Assembly (NCBI GenBank): GCA_018971905.1
Contig: JAGWZS010000024.1
Location: 1 to 13,117, forward strand
Reading direction: 5' to 3'
Source: Rhodospirillales bacterium
GTDB lineage: Bacteria; Pseudomonadota; Alphaproteobacteria; Acetobacterales; Acetobacteraceae
Length of the DNA stretch: 13,117 bases
This document shows positions 12,672-13,117 of the stretch, in pieces. A program made the position numbers and the translations under genes. Every line of letters starts with the position of its first letter. Positions within the stretch are counted from its first letter, which is position 1. The notes under the pieces are model-generated. The model ran no database searches. It was given only the letters and a program-made list of their open reading frames with translations, and was not told the DNA's origin.

Positions 12672-13117
12672 ATGACCGAAAATGAGAATATGCCGCCTGA
12701 AGACACCGCCCCGCAGGATGAGAAACTGCTGGAGGCACCCGATGAGCGCATCACCCGGCTTGAGCAGGAATTGCAGGAAATGCGCGACAAATGGCTGCGC
12801 GCCGAGGCTGAGATGGCTAATCTGCGCGCCCGCACCAAGCGCGAGGTTGAGGATGCTAGGCTCTACGCCGTGCAGAAATTCGCCAAGGATGTGGTGGAAG
12901 CGGCCGAGAACCTGAAACGCGGCATCGACAGCCTGCCGAAGCAGGCCGAGAGCGAGCCAGAGCTTGTTACCAAACTGCGTGACGGGTTCGAAGGCATCGA
13001 ACGCGCTTTCGTCGGTATGCTGGAACGCAACGGCATAACCCGTACCGACCCCACCGGTGCGGTGTTCGACGCCAACTTGCACCAGGCCATGGCCGAGCAG
13101 GAAAACGCGGAGCACCC
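12672..13117 (+). CDS. grpE: Nucleotide exchange factor GrpE, N-terminal part
   Basis: The first 148 residues are in the window; the gene runs off the right edge. GrpE is a dimer that releases ADP from DnaK. An acidic, disordered start (1-22) is followed by a long coiled coil (about 23-85: DERITRLEQELQEMRDKWLR and on) with AEMANLRARTKREVEDA (46-62), the conserved centre of the family. Then come the four-helix region (LRDGFEGIERAFVGMLERNG, 102-121) and the start of the beta head, VFDANLHQAM (131-140), which touches DnaK. The ATG at 12672 has no good Shine-Dalgarno; a hairpin ends four bases upstream. A dnaK gene may follow outside the window. It is divergent from the DsbA-like gene across 133 bp. 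Confidence 0.95.
   Translation, partial: MTENENMPPEDTAPQDEKLLEAPDERITRLEQELQEMRDKWLRAEAEMANLRARTKREVEDARLYAVQKFAKDVVEAAENLKRGIDSLPKQAESEPELVTKLRDGFEGIERAFVGMLERNGITRTDPTGAVFDANLHQAMAEQENAEH

Noticed and set aside
12579..13115. Open frame on - opposite grpE
   Set aside because: The + strand frame encodes unmistakable GrpE up to the window edge; the antisense frame is a mirror of its coiled-coil codons.
1..13117. tRNA, rRNA, CRISPR array, insertion sequence, integrase or phage genes
   Set aside because: I looked for cloverleaf-like ends, regularly spaced repeats, transposase motifs and terminal repeats and saw none. Gene density and composition look uniform.

Overview
The window looks like ordinary chromosomal DNA from a GC-rich alphaproteobacterium. 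Rhodospirillales/Acetobacteraceae is my best guess. The basis is inference: an hfq-hflX pair, a bacterial ELM1-family protein, the alphaproteobacterial type of MntR, and GTG starts in a high-GC background. No tRNA, rRNA, IS element, integrase or CRISPR array is visible. Genes are tightly packed; the longest gap is about 206 bp.

Layout. At the left edge is the C-terminal part of a polyprenol-phosphate-sugar-using GT87 glycosyltransferase. An RDD-family membrane protein gene overlaps its end. Then come bpt (leucyl transfer to N-degron proteins) and a Blc-like lipocalin, all on +. Facing them on - is a two-gene unit: an ELM1-family protein followed after 4 bp by a 628-residue protein I cannot name, which seems to contain four related beta-rich modules. 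Divergent from ELM1, across a 72-bp gap holding a perfect 8-bp inverted repeat, are a zinc-dependent AstE/AspA-like deacylase and an OafA-like acyltransferase 3 on +. Convergent to these on - is the operon hfq-hflX-inositol-phosphatase family, with 16-bp spacing and then a 4-bp overlap. Divergent from hfq is mntR (+), whose 3' end overlaps by 11 bp the convergent LpxR-type lipid A deacylase gene (-). Behind lpxR is a FrnE-type DsbA-family protein (-). Divergent from that, grpE (+) runs off the right edge.

How the parts fit. One theme is the cell envelope (GT87, acyltransferase 3, lipid A deacylase, lipocalin and perhaps ELM1). The other is RNA and protein homeostasis (Hfq, HflX, GrpE, Bpt, DsbA-like protein) plus manganese control (MntR). 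The least explained unit is ELM1 plus its 628-residue partner. Several intergenic spaces carry short perfect inverted repeats close to start codons (ELM1, hfq, mntR, grpE). ELM1 and grpE also lack a visible Shine-Dalgarno sequence. All family calls are from reading motifs; no database search was run.
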